Shown here in pieces: positions 59,640 to 64,000 of a stretch of DNA of 64,000 nucleotides (position 1 is the first letter of the stretch; the number at the start of each line of letters is the position of its first letter). Origin of the DNA: Prunus persica (Eukaryota; Streptophyta; Magnoliopsida; Rosales; Rosaceae); NCBI RefSeq assembly GCF_000346465.2, contig NC_034014.1:6826507-6890506 (forward strand). The letters are read 5' to 3'. The notes below the pieces were generated by a model that searched no databases, was not told where the DNA came from, and saw nothing but the letters and a program-made list of their open reading frames with translations. A program made the position numbers and the translations under genes.

Positions 59640-61068
59640 TCATTTGGGGTTAAGATTTACTTCCAAATTGGTGGCGGTTAAGCTCTAAAATACAGGGGTG
59701 CGCATAAATATTGGAGAAAATAATTAATGATTAAATCGAACTCATTGAGTCGGTTTAGTTCGATTTTTAATTAAAAACATTTATTTTGAATCAAATTGTC
59801 TAAACCCATCAGCTCCAATTGTAATATTTTAGGTTCGATTTCTCTTCCTCCATACTCTTCCTTATTTCATATCTTCCTAATTTCCTTATCTATCTTCAAG
59901 CATCGTCGCTTTTCTCAAGTCGACTAAGCACTAATGCATCATCGATGGCCGTCACCTCTGCTCTACTTGATTCAAACAACTCACTGCCTCATCTTCTATG
60001 TCGTCGCACCAAACCGAGTCTATCAAATTCGGCCAAATTTGGTACAATTACACCAACTTTTTACTACAACACCTATTTGGTCTAAATTGACGGGTGGGCG
60101 ACAATTCGACTGACGGTTAAAGATGTGGCACACGAACCAAACTAGCTCGTGCCCACTCTACTAAAACGACATTTATACTAGATCCCAAGACCCCTTATAG
60201 GCCTATAACAATTTTAAAAATGCTTAAGTAACAATTTATTTAGAAATAAGAATGAAAAAAAGGCTTAACTTACCTCTAAACTTAAGGACAAAAATTCATA
60301 AGTGACACTCTTTCATTGTCTAAGGGTGGAAAGGAGAGAAAAAAAAACCTAGGGGAAAGCCAGAGAGAGAGAGAGAGAGCAAATGAAGAATTGAACTTGC
60401 ACTTTTTTTTTTTTTGGGTCAAGTTCAAACTTTGATAGAAAACCCAAAAAGGGAAGGGAAACAAACCAGTAGCAATAACAAACGTGGCTAACAGACAGCC
60501 CAGAAACTACAAACCGTTACACAAAACAAAAGCAAATAGCTTTCACATATTTAAAAAAAAAGTACTTCTCCTTATTTCCCAATCTCTCAGTATCTCGCTG
60601 TCCCTCATACGAATATGAGATGTTACGATGGAGATGTAACTAGTTCTCATAAGGCACACGAGATTACATTTGGATCAGATAAAAGAACAAATTTTTCTGG
60701 ATGGTTTTCTTTGTTTTAGGTAATTTGACATGGGGCTTTAATGCAATGCATTCATGATTGTGTTCATATGCTAACGCATTCGTGATGATGACTCGTATTC
60801 TCAAGTTTCTCAGGAGACGCCATGTACTGATTTTGTGGAGGGAATTACACAAGTTTAAAATACACAGAAGCCCAAGATGAAATGCGCAAATGAAAATATT
60901 GCATTATAGTATAATGAGTATACAAAGAAACAAAACAAATCAAGAACCCAATGAAATTCAACAAAACATTATTGGTCTCACATACAGATCACATTTCTGA
61001 CATGCATAACAACAATTATTACGTACCCTTCAAATTCAAACCAACTCCAATTGGAACAAACAATTTTG
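59640..61068. other. Spacer between FLA genes
   Basis: Part (about 59700-59900) matches about 62360-62560 behind the second gene's promoter, including TTCGATTTTTAATTAAAAA, so the spacer belongs to the tandem duplication. A GA run occurs at about 60363-60379. No extra gene is seen. Confidence 0.5.
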
Positions 61069-61938
61069 TCAAGAAAAGCTTAATGCTGCTGCAGCAACCA
61101 CAGCAACTGCAATGGAGACAATGCCATTAAATTTGGGGAGCACGGTAGGCACAGCTCCAGATTTCACTTCAGCAACAGGAGGAGTAGTACTAGTGTCACT
61201 GTCATCAGAATCAGATGACGAAGAATTCAACTTAGGCTTCCCTAGTACAGGTGCTGGAGCTGGAGCTGGTGACGGTGGTTGACGCTTGGGAGAAAAAACA
61301 CCATAAGGCTGGAGCACACTGTCAACTTGGTAAATAGCAATTTGATTATCAGAGTAGACAGTGCCTGAAATGGAGGTGTTCACAAGGCCAGAGGAAATGT
61401 TGACTGAATTGCCTGATGTGGTAATGTTTAGCGGATAGTCCAATCCAGATCCAGCTTGGGTTCTCACTGGATTGCTGATAGTTTGGAAGTTTTGGATTGT
61501 GAGAAAATCTGGGATCAGATGGAATTGTACGAGCTGCCCTTTTTGCTCATCACTCAAAGAGTTGAGTGTGCCTGTGCCGAGATTTGAGAAGGCATCATCA
61601 GTTGGGGCGAAAACGGTGAGTTGGCTATTTGAGTTGTTGAGTTGGCGGTAGAGCTGGTTGTCAACTTGGGTGCTCTTTAAGAGGCGGATAAAGACTTTGT
61701 AGCCACCTGCTTTCTCAAGGATTTTGGTGATATTAGTTGGGCCAGAAGGTGCAGGGGCATCAGCTGGTGGTGCTTGCACCACTGGCCCTGTAATTGTTGG
61801 GGCACCTGGGGTAGCTGAGGCAGCTGGGGCAGCAGCAGGGGAAGCAGAAGGAGCTTGGGATAAGATTTTGGTGCAATGGGAGAAGAAGATCAGTAACAGT
61901 GTGAGTGAGAAAAGAGGCTGATTCTGCTGCTTCATCAT
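61069..61938 (-). CDS. FLA: Fasciclin-like arabinogalactan protein, FLA11/12-like (289 aa), second copy
   Basis: Same architecture as the gene at 58358: signal peptide 1-27, shorter Ala/Pro/Ser region (28-65), fasciclin domain (about 69-212) with H1 QLTVFAPTDDAF and H2 SGTVYSDNQIAIYQVDSVL, a PSPAPAPAPV segment, an acidic Ser/Asp stretch (239-249) and a GPI-anchor signal with hydrophobic tail. Start chosen at the first of two adjacent ATGs (61938), matching the start of the paralogue. The frame is open upstream to an ATG at 62133, but that lies beyond the TATA box (62058-62067) and has no counterpart in the paralogue. The copies differ mostly in the Ala-Pro region and the tail; the fasciclin domain is strongly conserved, so both probably function. 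Confidence 0.94.
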   Translation of the reverse strand: MMKQQNQPLFSLTLLLIFFSHCTKILSQAPSASPAAAPAASATPGAPTITGPVVQAPPADAPAPSGPTNITKILEKAGGYKVFIRLLKSTQVDNQLYRQLNNSNSQLTVFAPTDDAFSNLGTGTLNSLSDEQKGQLVQFHLIPDFLTIQNFQTISNPVRTQAGSGLDYPLNITTSGNSVNISSGLVNTSISGTVYSDNQIAIYQVDSVLQPYGVFSPKRQPPSPAPAPAPVLGKPKLNSSSSDSDDSDTSTTPPVAEVKSGAVPTVLPKFNGIVSIAVAVVAAAALSFS

Positions 61939-62057
61939 CCTGTTTTTGAGTGCGGTGGGATGCGGATTCTTAATTTGCTTGGAAACAATTAAAAACAACA
62001 AGGCGTTTGATATTTGGAGAAGATGTTCGATATGAGTTTGGGGGGAAATGGAGAGGG

Positions 62058-62067
62058 TTTTTATAAG
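62058..62067 (-). promoter_or_regulatory. TATA box of FLA2
   Basis: CTTATAAAAA on the minus strand about 120 bp before the ATG at 61938, in the same context as the FLA1 box. Confidence 0.65.
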
Positions 62068-62650
62068 TGGTGGGAAAGGAGATGTAAGGTGTGGTGGGTG
62101 ATAATTAATTGATGCAACCTTCGCAGTTAGCATGTCTGTCTTTGTTGGGAAGGTGAGGAGGGAATCAATATAGTGAGATTGTGGTGTTAGAGTTACTAGT
62201 TTGCTTTCATCTAATCATTTGGTGTTTATCATATGCCAAGAGAGAGGGAATGGATATAGAGTGGGTGTGGGATTGTGGTGTCAGAGCTACTGGTTTGCTT
62301 TCATGTAATCATTTGGGGTTTAAGATTTACGTGGGGTTAAGCTTTAAAACACAAGTGTGCACATAAATACAGGAGAAAAGATTGATTAAATCGAACCAAT
62401 CAGGTCAGTGTAATTCGATTTTTAATTAAAAAAACATTTATTTTGAATCAACCATCTAAACTGATTCCGCTCCAATTTTAATATTTTTGGTTCGATTTCT
62501 CTTCCTCCATACTTTTCCTCTTTTCATATATATCTTCCTATTTTGCTTACCTATCTTCAAGTATCATGGCTTTTGTTCAGAGTCGACTAGGTACTTATGT
62601 GTCGTTGGCGGTCCTCATTCTTGGCGTGACTTGTGCACCCGTTGACTTTC

Positions 62651-64000
62651 CTTGCACGTCAAGGATTCCTATATTAATAATTGAATTTGCTTTATTTCTG
62701 ATTTCCTACTGTAAATAGAATTAAGAATTAATTACTTTACTTGGTCTCCAAGACTTTTATTGTATTATAAATATGGCTTCTTACAAGGAAAAGTATACAT
62801 AGAAAAAATTTCGACAAAAAAAGAAAAAGAAAATTCCCACTACAATTACTCTCTCATAATTTTAGCATGGTATCAGAGCTGCGATCTTGTGATTGCTTCT
62901 AAACCCTAGCCAAACTCCAGCCGACACTGCCATAGGGGATTAGATAACCCACTATGCAGGTGGCACCATCGATTCCTCTCTCACCCAGACCTATAACTTA
63001 GCATACTTGACTTCAAGAATGACCTAGTTATTGACACAGATCCAAACTCAAATTCCAACACAGACATTGACCGAGACTCTAATTCATACCCAAATACTGA
63101 CCCAGACTTAGACCCAGACCTAGACTCCGATCCAAACCTAGATTCCGACTCAAACTATAGCCTATGAATCTTCTGCTGCACATATTACAACTTCTCGAAC
63201 AAAGACCCAGACAGATAGCGGAGGTTACACACACTGTGACAATCTGAGACACCATCGTGAAACTTGTTTCAAATTGAATGGCTACCCAAAATGGTGGGAT
63301 GAACTCAAAGACCAAAAACGACGTAAAGCTGCAAGTAGTGGTTCTGGTTATGTATACTGTACTTCTGACAAGAGTGATTCCATGGGCTGGATCATTGATT
63401 CATGGGCAATTGCTCATATGATGGTTCATCTTAATGATTTTCTGAGTACCACCCAATCCAGGTGAACTAGTATTGCTAATGCCAATTGAGTTACTTATCC
63501 TGTGACAAGGGTTGACACTATTCTTCTCTCACCTTGTCTAATACTTTACTTGTTTAGTCTTTATCTAATAAGTTGATGTCAGTTGGTCAAGTTATTGAAC
63601 AATTGAATTGTTGTGTACTAATCTACTCGAGTTTTCGTTTGCTTTAGGATATTCATACTAAGGAGATTATTAATCATGGTACAAAGATAGGGGATTATAT
63701 TATGTGGATGACTTCAGTACAAGCAAGGCTAACAGTGTGACACATATCGCAAACAAAGGCAAATATGGTTGTGGTACAGTCGATTGGGACATCTATCATT
63801 TAGTTATATGAAGAATCTTTTACCGGTTTTATTCTTACATTTGAAGGACTCCAACTTCAGATGCCACACTTGCATTTTGGGCAAGAGTCGTTGTGAGTCC
63901 TATCTTTTGAGTTCGGGTAAGAGTATTGCTCTATTTATGTTAATTCACTATGATGTTTGGGGACCCTCACCTATAACTACTTCTTTTGGCTTTCAATAGT
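62651..64000 (+). mobile_element. Decayed Ty1-copia retrotransposon, 5' part
   Basis: The 5' LTR ends at about 62873 (TTTTAGCA), directly followed by the primer-binding site TGGTATCAGAGC, complementary to initiator tRNA-Met; its left end is estimated. The internal region has a gag zinc knuckle at about 63220-63300 (THC, x4, H, x4, C, then FKLNGYPKWW) whose first Cys is Tyr, a protease segment near 63390 where WIIDSGA reads WIIDSWA, and a gag-pre-integrase domain (63769-63999: WYSRLGHLSF ... CHTCILGKSR ... HYDVWGPSP). These sit in different frames with stops between. It continues beyond the window and is not functional. Confidence 0.85.

Noticed and set aside
61939..62133. N-terminal extension of the second FLA gene from an upstream ATG
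   Set aside because: The open frame reaches back past the TATA box, has no signal-peptide character and no counterpart in the paralogue; the ATG at 61938 directly precedes the signal peptide.

Overview
This is a stretch of an AT-rich eudicot plant nuclear genome. The evidence is intron-rich genes with GT-AG borders, plant-specific families (MLO, NAC, IDD zinc finger, fasciclin-like arabinogalactan protein, SYP7-type SNARE), Cassandra-type LTRs carrying 5S rRNA-like sequence, Helitrons, hAT, MULE and Harbinger-type elements and a Ty1-copia remnant. The gene set would suit a woody rosid such as a Rosaceae species, but that is only a guess. There is no bacterial, viral or organellar block and no CRISPR array.

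Layout: 1-4.9 kb is intergenic with a Tourist-like MITE. 4.9-11.1 kb is a complete 15-exon MLO gene (593 aa) with features of the powdery-mildew-susceptibility clade. 11.3-11.9 kb is a hAT MITE. A 64-aa membrane micro-protein (12.8 kb) and Sec61 beta (14.5 kb) follow. Two copies of a NAC-like + syntaxin block lie at about 17.8-20.8 and 24.6-28.6 kb. In copy 1 the NAC-like ORF is open and the syntaxin is a relic; in copy 2 the NAC-like gene is broken and the syntaxin (SYP71-like, 265 aa, 9 coding exons) is intact. A MULE with a nested Helitron lies between the copies. A canonical NAC factor (348 aa, minus strand) sits at 31.0-32.7 kb. 33.8-50 kb is repeat-rich: a probable solo LTR, LINE-like relics, a Helitron cluster, an inverted-duplicated gene fragment, a 407-bp tandem duplication, a hAT MITE and a Cassandra solo LTR. 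51.2-53.0 kb is a C2H2 IDD/BIRD transcription factor (505 aa). 56.7-57.7 kb is a long inverted-repeat element split by a second Cassandra LTR. 58.4-62.0 kb holds two tandem fasciclin-like AGP genes on the minus strand, and 62.6-64 kb a decayed Ty1-copia element running out of the window.

The genes do not form a pathway. MLO and SYP71 act at membranes, Sec61 beta in ER translocation, NAC and IDD in transcription, and the FLAs in the cell wall. I did not find a new multi-gene system. The best leads are the duplicated NAC-like/syntaxin block with readable transposon insertions, the inverted gene fragment downstream of a TATA box (a possible hairpin-RNA locus), and an unusual first splice donor in the IDD gene. 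All exon borders are read by eye from splice signals and family conservation, with no transcript data.
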